Positions 11,098 through 21,407 of a stretch of DNA of 64,000 nt are shown one piece after another. Within the stretch, counting starts at the first letter, position 1. Each line of letters opens with the position of its first letter. Both the position numbers and the translations under genes were made by a program. This stretch comes from Hemibagrus wyckioides (taxonomy: Eukaryota; Chordata; Actinopteri; Siluriformes; Bagridae). Under the pieces are notes generated by a model. It saw only the letters and a list, made by a program, of their open reading frames with translations. It was not told the origin of the DNA and ran no database searches. Where the stretch lies: NCBI RefSeq assembly GCF_019097595.1, contig NC_080726.1:13037705-13101704 (forward strand), read 5' to 3'.

Positions 11098-12365
11098 TGC
11101 TTTAAGAGTGATTTGGCTGGGACTTGATTGGGCTTTAGTTCCGAGGATATAAAATGAGCAGTAGTGACATCATGGGAAGCACCCCTACCTAGCATTGCCT
11201 CATTTCTGGAGTTCCGTGTGAATGCCTGTGAGTGTGGACTGAGGAGCGGAACTGGAAGTCTATATTCATCGCTAGAGGGAATACTTGTGTGGGTTAAACT
11301 GACGATTATCAGCTAACGGTTGGCTAAGCAACGGTGCAGCAGGCTTTTGGCTTTCATGTGCATATGACGATTGGAGAGATTTGCTTCTGCGGTCGCTCGT
11401 GTGACCATTAACACGCTGGACTAAATTGTGAGAAGATTTACCTCATCGTTGTAACCGATCAGACGGACATCAAGATCTTGGCTGGTGTGGTGCAGCTACT
11501 GGACCAAGCCATCGGCGCGGTGGAATCTAGGAGAGTTGCGCCTTGGGTTTGACGTAATCCTTTCCTTCTGCTCTAGCTCGCAATGTTGGAGAACTGGGCA
11601 GCCCAATATTGATGGTTGTTGTTTTATAATCCTCCAGGTTGCACGGCTGAAGGTACAGTGTTAAGTCATAGCCAGAAGTGGCGTGTGTAGATGTGTTCGG
11701 CTCACACACGACGTCACCATTTTTGTGTTGTCGTTTAGGTTTCTGTTTCGTTTTCTTTTTCCTTATTTTCTTTTGCTTGTTTTTTATGTATTTCTTTTAA
11801 ACAGTGCTGTTCTTGATTTGGTTTATTCTTTATTGATTAATGCATCTGCGTAATGTGTTCTGGGTTTCTGTTTGTATTACTATACATCAGTTGCTTTTTT
11901 TTGTTTGTTTGTTTTTCCCTATTTTTTGTTTTCTTTATTTCTTTTCATGATGTGTGCTGATAATTGTAAACGTTGTTTCCTTTTTGGTTTGGAGTGAATG
12001 GTGTGTGTGTGTGTGTGAATGTGATTGTTTGAAACCTGCAAGGTGCTATTTTTCAGAGTTGGGGCAGCCAGCGATAGCCAGAGTGTGTGCCTTTTTCGCA
12101 TGTTGGTGGTGTATCTGGTGGCTGCAGTGTTCACAGTGGTGTTGTGTATGTGCTGTGGTGTTGGGGTGCACGTGAGTTTGGTGTTCTCTGGCTTAGGGAG
12201 GCCAGCATCCAATTCTGGAGAGGTAAACTTAGTGATTGTTGTTTTATGTATATCCCTTTTATCTGCTAATTTAAATAAAAATTTGTGTGGTCAACTCTGG
12301 TCTGATACCTGACTCAGCCGTAGCTAAACCTGTGTGTCCGGTGAACTTAAGCAGAGGGTGAGTCC
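11098..12365 (+). repeat. Gypsy 5' LTR, part 1
   Basis: This part aligns with the 3' LTR from TTTAAGAGTGATTTGGCTGG (11101) to AGAGGGTGAGTCC (12365). It contains TATAAAATGAGC near 11147 as a promoter candidate and a poly(GT) tract near 12000. The remaining 116 bp of the same LTR lie after the retrovirus. Compared with the 3' LTR it lacks about 10 bp near the start and differs by scattered substitutions and small indels. Confidence 0.85.
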
Positions 12366-13823
12366 TGTGGAATAAAAATTCTACTGTACTCACTACTAAA
12401 ATCTGACTCCAGCTCCACACTGACCCGACAGCTCAGTCTAAGTGAGACTCATAGATAGTAAGGCCTCAAAACTAAATAAGCCAATCAAGCAGACTAGATG
12501 AATGCAGATAAGAGATTTTTATTTTGTAATCAGCGCTGACACAAGAATTGAGATGCTCACGCATGAACGTCCCAACAACCTCTCTTCGGGGAACTCCAAC
12601 TACAGCCTTTATATACATTTCCCTTATCTTCCCAATGCAACACGTCACTGGTTCTTTGCCTAGACAATCCCACCCATCTTTCTTTTTTAGACCGTTTAGA
12701 TTCTTTTTTTACACCATTATCTTTGAATTTACAACTTTTCAAATACCATTATAATTAAAACTTCCCTACATCATTATACTATATACTATATATTATATTA
12801 TCACAACACACTCAACTTGTTCAGACACTATGCATACATGCCTTATATACGTACATAAATCAGCACAAGGATTATATACGCGTATGATTCGTTTTCAGTG
12901 TTTTACTACTATCATGGTGCTAGTAAACAATTGTATTTGGATTATATACTCGTTAAGGAATGTAATAAGTACTCCAAGCTCTGTGCAGGTACCACTGCAT
13001 GTAGTTCTTCTCAGTCTTGCTATCGCCCTCCTCACTCGTTCTCTCACATTTGCCAATCAATTTCATACCTACCTGGATCCCAACCCTACTCACCAGGTAT
13101 TCCCCTGGTTACACGCAATCCACGTTGTTTCCGTTTCACGCCCGGTGACCAGCAGCATGACCGTGCCTGCCTTAGGTTGTCCCACCCAGTGAGATCTTAC
13201 CCGTCTTTGGCTAACCGGCCTTCTTCTCTGGTCACCGGCTGCCCCCTGTATTTTGGGTAGCAGCTTTCCCGTTGCCCAACACTTCTGACTCTGGTGTGGC
13301 TTTTGTGTTGCTGGTCTGTCTTCTCTTGATTCTTCAGTAGGGCATTATTGGGATCTGTACCATGAGCCAGATTGGAACCTCAGTCACTCTGTCCGCAGTC
13401 ACTCTCGAGATCTCATCACCTTACCTACCCAGCCACTGTACCTGCAGAGAGCTTCAAGTGTGCAAACATTAAGTATCAACTAACTCTATGTTTATAACAC
13501 ATTCAGTAATGTCTACCAGTCGTTCCCACACGACCAATAAGCCTGAATCATTATTATTATGTTTCCTTTAACCATAAATCAGCAGTTGTCATTAAGATGC
13601 ATAAATGAGTAACATTCAATCATTCAGTAGTCATTATAAGACTTCTCCAGTGATCCCGGCACATTTGACACTCAGCATACGGATAGATTCATATAAGAAG
13701 CTGATTACGCTTTTTCATCAGTAGTATTTCAAAACACACGTAAATGATAATAGTGTTGCATGCATAAACATTAGTGACTTAAAACACAATATAATACGAC
13801 ACGCCGACATAACATATCCCACA
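12366..13823 (-). repeat. ERV 3' LTR
   Basis: About 415 bp at 12366-12780 match the 5' LTR with three substitutions counted by eye. This shared part includes a minus-strand TATATAAAGG (12606-12615) and AATAAA near 12520, so it holds the core promoter, R and U5. The rest (12781-13823) should be U3 but does not resemble the U3 of the 5' LTR. The inner end CCCACA is followed by the polypurine-like tract. Confidence 0.75.
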
Positions 13824-13836
13824 TCCTTTTATGATG
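13824..13836 (-). other. ERV polypurine-like tract
   Basis: The minus strand reads CATCATAAAAGGA directly before the U3 start TGTGGG. It is short and weak, but the position is right for priming plus-strand DNA synthesis. Confidence 0.45.
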
Positions 13837-13920
13837 TCCCCTGTTGTTCTTCTGCCCATGTGACTTTGCGCCACGTAGAGGGGCCATTGGGGGGCTAAGG
13901 AGAGGTTACTAGCACATTAC

Positions 13921-14343
13921 TTAGCCCCCGCCCGATGATTGGAACGGCAAGGATCTCAGCAGCTCCATCATTCGTCTAGGAACATTGGTCCACAATACAT
14001 CTTCTCCTAACTTGACTGTAATGACCTCTACCCTCTTTCTAAGAGGAACGCCTATCCATATTCCGAACCTTCTCTTCCTCCTATACGCTAGATTAAGTAA
14101 CCGTTCTACACTATAATGTGCATGTTCTACCACAATAGGTAACTGCGCTATCTGCCTCGGAGTGTATGCGAATGTTTGTATCTCTGTGATATACATCCTG
14201 TCTGCGTAAATGTCCCTCACCGATGTACGTCTGTCTATAAAAGGGTACTCTAGCAATCCTACATTTGGCTCCCACTCCCCCAAATCGTTTTTCAACAACC
14301 TACCCCATAAATACCTCCATATATGCCTCCAATCCCCCTCCAT
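13921..14343 (-). CDS. ERV accessory ORF downstream of env (140 aa)
   Basis: This is an uninterrupted frame of 140 codons between env and the 3' LTR. Its ATG overlaps the env stop (TAATG on the minus strand). The protein starts MEGDWRHIWRYLWGRLL, is aromatic and basic in the middle (YRRKRRFGIWIG), and ends in a short glycine run. I see no signal peptide, zinc site or known domain. Post-env ORFs occur in fish epsilonretroviruses (orfA/orfB) and snakehead retrovirus, but I see no clear similarity. The overlap could allow reinitiation, or the ORF could use its own spliced mRNA. It has stayed open in a provirus with damaged gag-pol. Confidence 0.6.
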   Translation of the reverse strand: MEGDWRHIWRYLWGRLLKNDLGEWEPNVGLLEYPFIDRRTSVRDIYADRMYITEIQTFAYTPRQIAQLPIVVEHAHYSVERLLNLAYRRKRRFGIWIGVPLRKRVEVITVKLGEDVLWTNVPRRMMELLRSLPFQSSGGG

Positions 14344-15857
14344 TATGCAATCATCTTTATTAAGTCCAATTCATCACTGCCATTGCTGGGTTTAAACGGA
14401 GACTCAATCTCATGTGTCATCTGAACATATTGGCCAAACAATGTGTGCGTCATCTGTGTAATCATGGAACACAGTAGTGGAACTACACAACACAACAGAA
14501 CTGCAAGTATCACCAAAACCACACCTACGACTGTTCCTATCCTAAGTATGACGGCTCTCCAATTTGAGGAGAACAACCATGCCAGCCAATCATTTGTTGG
14601 TTTATATGTGTTTTCTACGTGCTCATCTCTAAGATCTTTCATCTGCCTCAATATTTTACTCAGGTTACCCTCTGGACCAGTGTGCATTGGAATGTAAGTA
14701 CAACATTGGTCTCCAAACATAGTACACACTCCTTCTTCCGGGGCTCTCATGGTGTCCAGGATAAGCCTGTTCTGTAAGGCCATGGTAGATGTTGCATGTA
14801 GTTGTTCTTGAATCAAATCCAATGCTTGTATTGTGTAGTTCATGAACCTTTGTTGATTGTACCAAATGTAGTTAATCCATCTCACGTTTTTACCAATCTG
14901 TGCCCAGGGCAAGAAAAAGGTCAGTGCTCCTGCTCCTGGTCGACCAATGGCAGCATGTTCATCAGGGACTCCCACTGGAACCCCTCTCCAATCCACATAA
15001 ACCCCACTGCTCCTGTCAAATCGTCCCAAGTCGCGCTTAATTCGTCGACCTGATGCATTAATCTCCTTTTCTTGCAGCACAGTTAGTTTTCCTGTCAGCA
15101 CCACTGTTGCACAGCATCCTCCCCATCCGGGTGGCAGGGTCTGCCTAGCAACACTATATCCACAATACCAGAATACATCAGCCAGCGGCCTAGTCCCATT
15201 AGATAGGTCAGGCTGGTTCAGATCAATATAGTCCTTCTTCCACTGTCTCCACACGGTAATCTTCAATCCTTTTGTATCTGCCGTCATGTCACAGTCTTTA
15301 GAAATGTTGCCGACAAACACCTGTGATCCATTTGAACATACACAGAATGGGTATCTCTGTCCCTGATGCTCACTCACTCTGATGGGCGGATGTCCCTCAG
15401 TCCCGATCTCCTCATACTCACAGGTGCTATTCAACTTCTTCAACCTGGTTGGGCCGTAAGCACATGAGATAGAATGCATAAGACAAACGAATGGGCATAG
15501 GTGGCGTAGGTTGTGCTTGGTGCTGTTACAACCTTCTGGTCCTCTCGTTGGAAAAACTCTGGGAGCTCGCGATGTCCTGTCATGGCACACTATGCACGAG
15601 GTGTTTCCTGCTTCGTGTGCTGTGTAACTTAGCCATTGGTAAAACAAGTTGTTTGTCCACAACTCCTGGTCTAATCTACTCATGAGGCTCGTTGACTGTG
15701 CAGTGTCTCTGCGTACTCTGGGCAGTGTTGTTGGTGATTGCTCAATATAATATATTCCCCTAGTTTCATCATTCATTTGTTCATCATCACCAAAGACTCG
15801 CATAAGTGTGTATGTCCATAGTCCTATACACAGCAGTGCTATTATTACAAGTACCAA
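14343..15857 (-). CDS. env: ERV envelope glycoprotein, open (504 aa)
   Basis: One open frame of 504 codons. An N-terminal hydrophobic segment (residues 2-19) is a signal or anchor. A CIVC motif at 88-91 is the CxxC type seen in gammaretroviral SU. RIKR at 272-275 is a furin site. A hydrophobic stretch at about 306-320 lies some 30 residues after that site. A heptad region leads to the conserved QNRLILD block (362-368) and then C-x6-CC at 378-386. A membrane span is at about 434-466, followed by a 38-residue tail. Gamma-type Env links SU and TM by disulfide and mediates membrane fusion. No stop or frameshift is visible. Whether it is expressed is unknown. Confidence 0.85.
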   Translation of the reverse strand: MVLVIIALLCIGLWTYTLMRVFGDDEQMNDETRGIYYIEQSPTTLPRVRRDTAQSTSLMSRLDQELWTNNLFYQWLSYTAHEAGNTSCIVCHDRTSRAPRVFPTRGPEGCNSTKHNLRHLCPFVCLMHSISCAYGPTRLKKLNSTCEYEEIGTEGHPPIRVSEHQGQRYPFCVCSNGSQVFVGNISKDCDMTADTKGLKITVWRQWKKDYIDLNQPDLSNGTRPLADVFWYCGYSVARQTLPPGWGGCCATVVLTGKLTVLQEKEINASGRRIKRDLGRFDRSSGVYVDWRGVPVGVPDEHAAIGRPGAGALTFFLPWAQIGKNVRWINYIWYNQQRFMNYTIQALDLIQEQLHATSTMALQNRLILDTMRAPEEGVCTMFGDQCCTYIPMHTGPEGNLSKILRQMKDLRDEHVENTYKPTNDWLAWLFSSNWRAVILRIGTVVGVVLVILAVLLCCVVPLLCSMITQMTHTLFGQYVQMTHEIESPFKPSNGSDELDLIKMIA

Positions 15858-16135
15858 TAAGCCCCAGTCCGTTCTTTGATTCGATCACCATTTCCTTCCT
15901 CTTCATTTATTTCTTGCTCATCGTTCCTCTCTCTCTCTTCTCTTTCAGTGTTCTCGCCGTGCACGGGCTCTAGTTCTATAGGCAGGTCCTGTATCTCCCA
16001 CATCTTGTTGTGAAGGCCCTTCCCTTGGGTGGTCTTCTTCTTGTTCTGCTGGACTCTCCCACGGTTGATACTCCTGGCTCTGCGGGTGGGGTGCTTGTAC
16101 CGAAGGGGGTTGTGAGGCGGGAACAGCTGGATCAC
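15845..16135 (-). other. minor ORF bridging pol end and env start
   Basis: A 96-codon minus-strand frame overlaps the integrase C-terminus and the env start in another frame. It is lysine/arginine- and glutamate-rich (ENTEREERERNDEQEINEEE). It may simply reflect purine-rich sequence. In a spliced mRNA it could supply an env leader, but I see no evidence for that. Confidence 0.2.
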
Positions 16136-17630
16136 GCCTTCGCGTCTCGAATTCCCTTATCAGTGGATCCTGCTCCTGCACTCTTTCACGTCTCGCTCCA
16201 GCCCCTGGATCTGGTGCTCTGCAACAGTGATTTAGATGAAACCAAGCAGTCTTACCTTTGACCTTTACGGCTGTTGGAGTAGCTAAGACAACTTTTAGTG
16301 GTCCAACTCGTCTGGGCTCATTCCATCTTCTCTTGAAGACCTTGACATACACCCAGTCTCCTGGTTTCACAGTCCTCAGCTCCTCGTCAATTTCGCTCGT
16401 CCTTCCCTCCGTAGCACCTTTCACCTGTTGGAATATAGCTCGGTGTATTTCAGTCAAGTGCTTCACATAGTTGCCAAGCTCACTTTCAAGCTGCTCCAGC
16501 GAAGGGCCCTTATAGGGCCCTCGTAGATAAGGCACAGGCATAGGTCGTCCTGTAAGCATTTCATGCGGGGTTAGATGCGTCATTCGGTTAGTTTGCATTC
16601 TCATGCTCATCAGTGCTAATGGCAAAGCTTGCACCCAATTCATTTTTCCCGCTTCACAAATTTTTGCCAGCTTCGCTTTTAATGTTCCATTGGCCCTTTC
16701 CACCATTCCCTGTGACTGTGGGTGATAGACACAGCCCAATCTGTGTCGTATTCTTAAATACTGGAACACTCTTTGAATCACATTGTTCACAAAGTGAGTA
16801 CCACTGTCTGAGCTGATCTTATCAGGAATACCAAACCTTGGAATCACCTCGCGACACAAAAATTTAGCCACTGAATCTGCATCTGCTTTAGCTGTTGGGT
16901 GCGCCTCCACCCATCTACTAAACCTATCCTCCACCACCAAAACATACCTTTTCTTCTCCTTCACCTCAGCCATATCCATGAAGTCAATGATCAGATGCCT
17001 GAATGGTCCGTCTGGCTCTGGTATGTGACCTATTGGGGCAGTAAAACTTTTCCTGTTGTTGTATTCTGTGCATATTTCACAATGTGCTAACCTGTGATCA
17101 ACCATCTGAGCTAAATACAGAGACCACCATGCTCTTTGAATCCATTTGATCACTTCCCCCCTTGCGCAATGGCTCAAGCCATGCACATCATTAATCAACG
17201 ATGTGAGAACTGAGAGAGGAGCCACAAAATGTCCCTGAGGACCACGCCATATGCCTGTTCGTGCATTCTTAACCGCCCCCCTTTTTATCCACTTAGATAT
17301 CTCATACACTGAGGCCGAGTTTTGCGCTGCGGCTAAGGAGGTTAAGTCCGTTTCTGGGTAGTCATCGCCTTCCGAGTCCGTCACAAGCATAATGTTGGTA
17401 TGTCCTAAAGCTGCTGATTTTGCTGCCTCATCTGCTGCAGTGTTTCCACTGGTAACAAAAGAACCATCTGTTTTATGCGCTAAACATTTGATGATGGCTA
17501 GTTTAGCTGGCAGAGTAATAGCATGTAACAAATCAGTTATGGCCATTCCATGCGTCACAGGAGAGCCATCTGCTCTCAATAACCCTCTCTGGGCCCATGT
17601 AGGGCCGAAGTAATGACACACCATAAGCAT
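15945..17630 (-). CDS. pol: ERV integrase with RNase H C-terminus
   Basis: An open frame of 561 codons. The first 80 residues finish RNase H, out of frame with the preceding part. Integrase follows: a HHCC zinc site (H150, H154, C184, C187), catalytic Asp in LIIDFMD (216), Asp in SSDSGTHF (275) and Glu in QGMVERANG (311), completing DDE. The C-terminal SH3-like part has VKPGDWVYVKVFKRRWNEPR and a proline-rich tail. It would insert viral DNA into the genome; the 4 bp GTCC duplication fits gamma-type integration. The domain itself is intact, but the pol frame is broken upstream. Confidence 0.85.
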   Translation of the reverse strand: MLMVCHYFGPTWAQRGLLRADGSPVTHGMAITDLLHAITLPAKLAIIKCLAHKTDGSFVTSGNTAADEAAKSAALGHTNIMLVTDSEGDDYPETDLTSLAAAQNSASVYEISKWIKRGAVKNARTGIWRGPQGHFVAPLSVLTSLINDVHGLSHCARGEVIKWIQRAWWSLYLAQMVDHRLAHCEICTEYNNRKSFTAPIGHIPEPDGPFRHLIIDFMDMAEVKEKKRYVLVVEDRFSRWVEAHPTAKADADSVAKFLCREVIPRFGIPDKISSDSGTHFVNNVIQRVFQYLRIRHRLGCVYHPQSQGMVERANGTLKAKLAKICEAGKMNWVQALPLALMSMRMQTNRMTHLTPHEMLTGRPMPVPYLRGPYKGPSLEQLESELGNYVKHLTEIHRAIFQQVKGATEGRTSEIDEELRTVKPGDWVYVKVFKRRWNEPRRVGPLKVVLATPTAVKVKGKTAWFHLNHCCRAPDPGAGARRERVQEQDPLIREFETRRRDPAVPASQPPSVQAPHPQSQEYQPWESPAEQEEDHPREGPSQQDVGDTGPAYRTRARARREH

Positions 17631-18051
17631 ACTGAGAATCCGTGAAGATAGTACAAGATTTCCCTGCAGCTAGCTTACAAGCTGCGGCGAGCGCTTTTAA
17701 CTCAGCCAATTGTGCGGAACATGGTTGAGAAACAGCCGTAGACTGAACAGTAACAAAGCTAGTCAAATCATTACTGGGCGCTACTATGGCGTAACCCGCC
17801 AAGTTCCCATCTGGGCCTCTAAAGCACGAGCCATCAACAAAAAAGGTTACATCCGAATGTGGCAAAGGTTGATTTTCAAGGTCTTGACGCGCTTTAGAGT
17901 ATGTGGCTGAGACTTGCTGACAATCGTGCGGTTCACCATCCAATGGGGTCATCATCCTATCAGCTGGATTAACTGTCTGGCATCTTTGAATAGTCAGTTC
18001 TGGTGAGGAGAGAATTACGTCGTAACACGTCTTCCGCGCATGAGTTATCAC
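17533..18051 (-). pseudogene. pol: ERV RNase H, frameshifted near 17620
   Basis: The frame holds the RNase H core: TFFVDGSCF (first Asp), AELKALAAACKLA (Glu) and IFTDSQYAYGV (Asp). Just after this motif the frame runs into unrelated residues, while the continuation is read in the integrase frame. An insertion or deletion near 17600-17625 is therefore implied. There is also a stop at 18109 between RT and RNase H. It would degrade genomic RNA during cDNA synthesis. Confidence 0.8.
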
Positions 18052-18108
18052 AAATGTCGGACTGGTAAGCAGGGCGTGTAACGCATGTGTAGTGTACAGT
18101 ATAGTAGG

Positions 18109-19109
18109 CTAAAGTAAGCAACAGGCTGCTTGCCTGGTCGGCAACACGGCATTGGCGAAACCTCGTTTTTCTGATACATACAGGAAGAATGGCTTACCGT
18201 AATCAGGACTCGCTAGCGCTGGTGCTGTACAAAGATCCTCCTTCAGCATTTCGAAAGCTGCAATGGCCTCCATCGTCCAAACCAATGCAGCTTTCTTCTG
18301 ATCAGCTGCTTTTATCAACGCACGTAGTGGAGCTACCTTCAATGCAAAATCTACTATCCACTGTCTGCTATAACCCACCATACCCAAGAAAGACAACATC
18401 TGTCCAACCGTTTGCGGTTTCGGGGCTTTACGGACCGCCTCTAGATGCGTAGGCGACAGCTTACGACAAGTGCCATGCAAAACTCTTCCTAGATACTCTA
18501 CTTCCTGTTTGCAGAACTGTAACTTTTCCTTGCTCACCTTGTGTCCGTTTTCTGCTAAGAGTCTCAATACTTTTAGGGAGTCTGCCTGGCACTGTTCTTT
18601 AGTTGGGCTACAAATCAAGATGTCATCAACATATGTCAGGAGAAGACTATCAATATCCAATGAACAATTCGATTAAAAATTGATGGGCTTTCACAATAGC
18701 CCTGGGGCAATCTCGTGTATGTGTACTGTTGGCCGTTATACGTGAACGCAAACAAATGTTGTGAATCTGGATGCAGTGGAATACTGAAAAATGCTGAACA
18801 CAAATCAATAACCGTGTACCACTTGGTATTGCCTGGGATGTTGGAGAGTAACGTATGTGAATCTGGGACTATGGGCGCTTCTGCCTCAACTATATGGTTA
18901 ATAGCACGTAAATCATGCACAAGTCGCCACTTATCTGAGTTTGGTTTTCTAACTGGGAATATTGGAGTGTTGCAGCAGCTATGTGTTGGTATTAGAACCC
19001 CTGCCTCCAATAACCCCTCGAGTGTAGGTCCTATCCCTGCCTGAGCCTGTGGTGTTAGTGGATATTGTTTCTGATACGGGTACCTGACATTAGGTTTAAG
19101 TTTTATCAA
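18109..19109 (-). pseudogene. pol: ERV reverse transcriptase, frameshifted
   Basis: The N-terminal half (18636-19109) has VLIKLKPNVRYPYQKQYPL, FPVRKPNSDKWRLVHDLRAI, the catalytic Asp in YTVIDLCSAFF, and LPQGYCESPSIF. A frame change near 18660 leads to the second half (18109-18660) with the active-site YVDD (LLTYVDDILICSP), LQFCKQEVEYLG and FLGMVGYSRQWI. YVDD and LPQG are gamma-type. An in-frame TGA at 19134-19136 separates RT from the protease segment. The enzyme cannot be made from this copy as read. Confidence 0.85.
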
Positions 19110-19133
19110 AACCTGTCCTGCTGACTTTATGAG

Positions 19134-20186
19134 TCATACGTCTGTAGAGTGCTGAGTCCAGAGCACACTTGGGATTGTGGCTAACAGCCCTTCAGTTTCT
19201 GTATCCGATTGTTTATCTGGTGCTATGTCTTTGTCATCTGAAATTGGTAACTGATAGATAGGTGACATTTTCTTTTCTATCAAGGTTTGTGTGGCTCTTA
19301 AAGTGTCTGTGCCTTTTTGAGAAATGCGCATAAATTTTCCATCCGGTGAGGTGTGCATGTACTGATTGATGGTTGGCTTCCATTCCAGCACCTGGCTAGT
19401 TTCTTTGAGCATTGGTCCCAGGTCTTTCGATTCATAGCCTCCTGCTACCATCAGTGTGATGTGTGGTATTGAGTTTGTAACCTGGTACCAGCTCTTTAAG
19501 TTATTGGGTAACTGAACTGCCGCTGCCACTCCTTGAGGGCCCACGAAGATGTCTGTTGTCACCACGTCAAACAGTTTTCCTTCCAACATGTCTGACCATA
19601 GTGTTGCATATTCTTCATTGGTGCTGTCAGGGTCAAAACACATAGTACAGTGCAACGGGCTCTTAGGTTCGGTGTAATCCGGCCGCATAGCCTGTATCCA
19701 TGGCTTCCACTGTAAATAGCTGGCCTGCAACTCTGATAATGTGGGATTGTCATTCTGTAGCCAATACACTGTGCTACACTCTGTGTCTGCCTGCGTCCCA
19801 GCCATGAGATATTGTTCTGCTGTGGTTCTGTCTGGGAATGTCACCCAGAGGCCTGTAGGGCTGCACTGAATTCTAGCCTTAAATTTACACAAAAGATCTC
19901 GTCCCAATAAATTGACTGGTGTAGAGGGTGAATACAAAAGCGGTGCCACAATGGTGGTGTCTTCTAATGTTAGTATCTGAGGCTCTGTGAAATGTAAGAT
20001 CTGTGAGATCCCTGAGAAGCCTGTTGTCTTGATGGTCTTCCGAGCGAGAGGGAGATTCGAGCCTTCGCGCCCTATGCATGAATATGTGGCACCCGTGTCA
20101 ATCATGAATGGAAAAGGACGCTCATTATTGAGTGTTACCATGACAGTTGGTTCCTGTTGCGGATGCAGTGTAGTGGCATACTGCAT
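19134..20186 (-). CDS. pro: ERV protease segment of pol
   Basis: This open frame of 350 codons lies directly after the gag stop in the same frame. An aspartic protease with FMIDTGATYSCIG (DTGA at residues 30-33) is followed by IVAPLLYSP and VNLLGRDLLCK, the usual retropepsin end. About 230 further residues of unknown role precede RT, longer than in simple gammaretroviruses. The first Met is internal; synthesis would be by readthrough of the TGA at 20217-20219. A TGA at 19134 ends it before RT. Confidence 0.8.
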   Translation of the reverse strand: MQYATTLHPQQEPTVMVTLNNERPFPFMIDTGATYSCIGREGSNLPLARKTIKTTGFSGISQILHFTEPQILTLEDTTIVAPLLYSPSTPVNLLGRDLLCKFKARIQCSPTGLWVTFPDRTTAEQYLMAGTQADTECSTVYWLQNDNPTLSELQASYLQWKPWIQAMRPDYTEPKSPLHCTMCFDPDSTNEEYATLWSDMLEGKLFDVVTTDIFVGPQGVAAAVQLPNNLKSWYQVTNSIPHITLMVAGGYESKDLGPMLKETSQVLEWKPTINQYMHTSPDGKFMRISQKGTDTLRATQTLIEKKMSPIYQLPISDDKDIAPDKQSDTETEGLLATIPSVLWTQHSTDV

Positions 20187-20216
20187 ATTCTCCCCCTCTG
20201 GCTTCTCAGGGCCGTT

Positions 20217-20543
20217 TCAACTCCAATTTGGTGCGGGCCCCAGTCCCGGGCCTATCTGGGGCTGATACATATGTGGGCAGTCTCTTCTCTTGTGTCCACT
20301 CCCTCCGCAGCCCCAGCACTCCAGTGGTTGTTGAGGCTGCTGGTACTGAGGATTGGGGGGTGCCTGCACGTAACTCAGTCCTTGGGGCCCTCCAGGGCTC
20401 TGCGGCGCATATCCCTGTGGTGGTGATCCAAATCGTTCCCACGGCTGCCTTCTCCCTTGCCACCGACCTCTCATTGGGCGTCCTCTAAATCTTCCTTGTG
20501 CACCGCCAATGTGGACATTAATGGGTTGGGTCATTGGGTACAC
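20217..20543 (-). pseudogene. gag: ERV nucleocapsid end of Gag
   Basis: The frame is Gly/Arg/Pro/Gln-rich with RGRPMRGRWQGRRQPWE, then a single zinc knuckle CWGCGGSGHKRRDC (C76, C79, H84, C89). One knuckle is the gammaretrovirus pattern and would package RNA. It is in the same frame as the capsid segment, but stop codons lie between 20543 and 20726. Gag ends with TGA at 20217-20219; pol follows in the same frame, the gammaretroviral readthrough layout. Confidence 0.8.
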
Positions 20544-20723
20544 CTGGCTATTTTGTGGATGCTATGAGTTTGGTGCTGCCACCTGCGGTTGTGGCATCAT
20601 TTGCGGTTGCTGTGGTGTTTGTCCTTGTTGCGGCAGCATTTGGTTATTCTGTACAGGTTCTTGGCCTGCTGGGATAACCACTGCGGCTTGTATTTTTCCT
20701 GCTTTTTCTCTCTCCTTTTCTTT

Positions 20724-21407
20724 CTATCTAGCTCTTGTCAACTCGCCAAGCTGTGTTTTATATAGCTGTGTCAGTAGGGCCTCTGAGGCTGTTTTCTCGT
20801 CTTTTTGTTTTTTTCTGTATTGTTCCACATAATGTATCACATGTGCTTTGTAGGTATCCCAAGTCATGGAGTTTAGACCGACCACCTCATCCAACAAGGT
20901 TTGGACTGGTTCTGGTAGACATTTCTTCAGCATTAATTTAAACAGTCCTTTACTTGTGTCTGTCTCGTCCCATGTTCCACCTGTCTCTTCCTTCCATTTA
21001 TTCTGATAATCATGAATGAATTTTACTACATTTTCTTCTTCCTTCAGAATCATGTGTTCCAGTTGTCCTGGGTCCATTTTCGTGGGGTAGGTTTTCCTTA
21101 TTTCATTCCACAACCTATTTCTCCATGTCCCCAGTGCTATAGCATCCCAGCCTGGTAGATCCATTGCTCCTTTTAGTCCAGCTTCATCCAGTATTTCAGC
21201 TGTCTTTGCTTTCCCTATTGTTTGGGCTAATATGGCCTTCACATCTCCTATCGACAAGGTATGTCCTGCTGTCTTTTCTTCAAACTTTGTAATCCACCTC
21301 TGCCCTCCATTACATATCTCCGGTAGCTGTGAGCTTAATCCTACCATATCCATAAATGTCCATGGAACATATTGCACATCTCTTCCTTTTGTCACCAGGG
21401 GATTCAT
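20724..21407 (-). pseudogene. gag: ERV capsid segment of Gag
   Basis: This 227-codon frame starts MNPLVTKGRDVQYVPWTFMD, resembling the start of gamma-type capsid. A helical region follows with TYPTKMDPGQLEHMILKEEE and HDYQNKWKEETGGTWDETD. A charged C-terminal helix (VEQYRKKQKDEKTASEAL) precedes the nucleocapsid. Its first codon directly follows a TGA that ends the previous gag segment in the same frame, and it stops at TAG 20724. Assignment is by order and local pattern. It forms the viral core in the family. Confidence 0.7.

Noticed and set aside
11919..12312. Overlapping ORFs of 60-97 codons in Gypsy LTRs, repeated at 31805-32160
   Set aside because: They arise from GT-rich LTR sequence and are present on both strands; no motif.
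12830..13260. Two 120-codon plus-strand ORFs in the 3' LTR U3
   Set aside because: They overlap each other, show no recognisable motif, and are unlikely coding in antisense U3.
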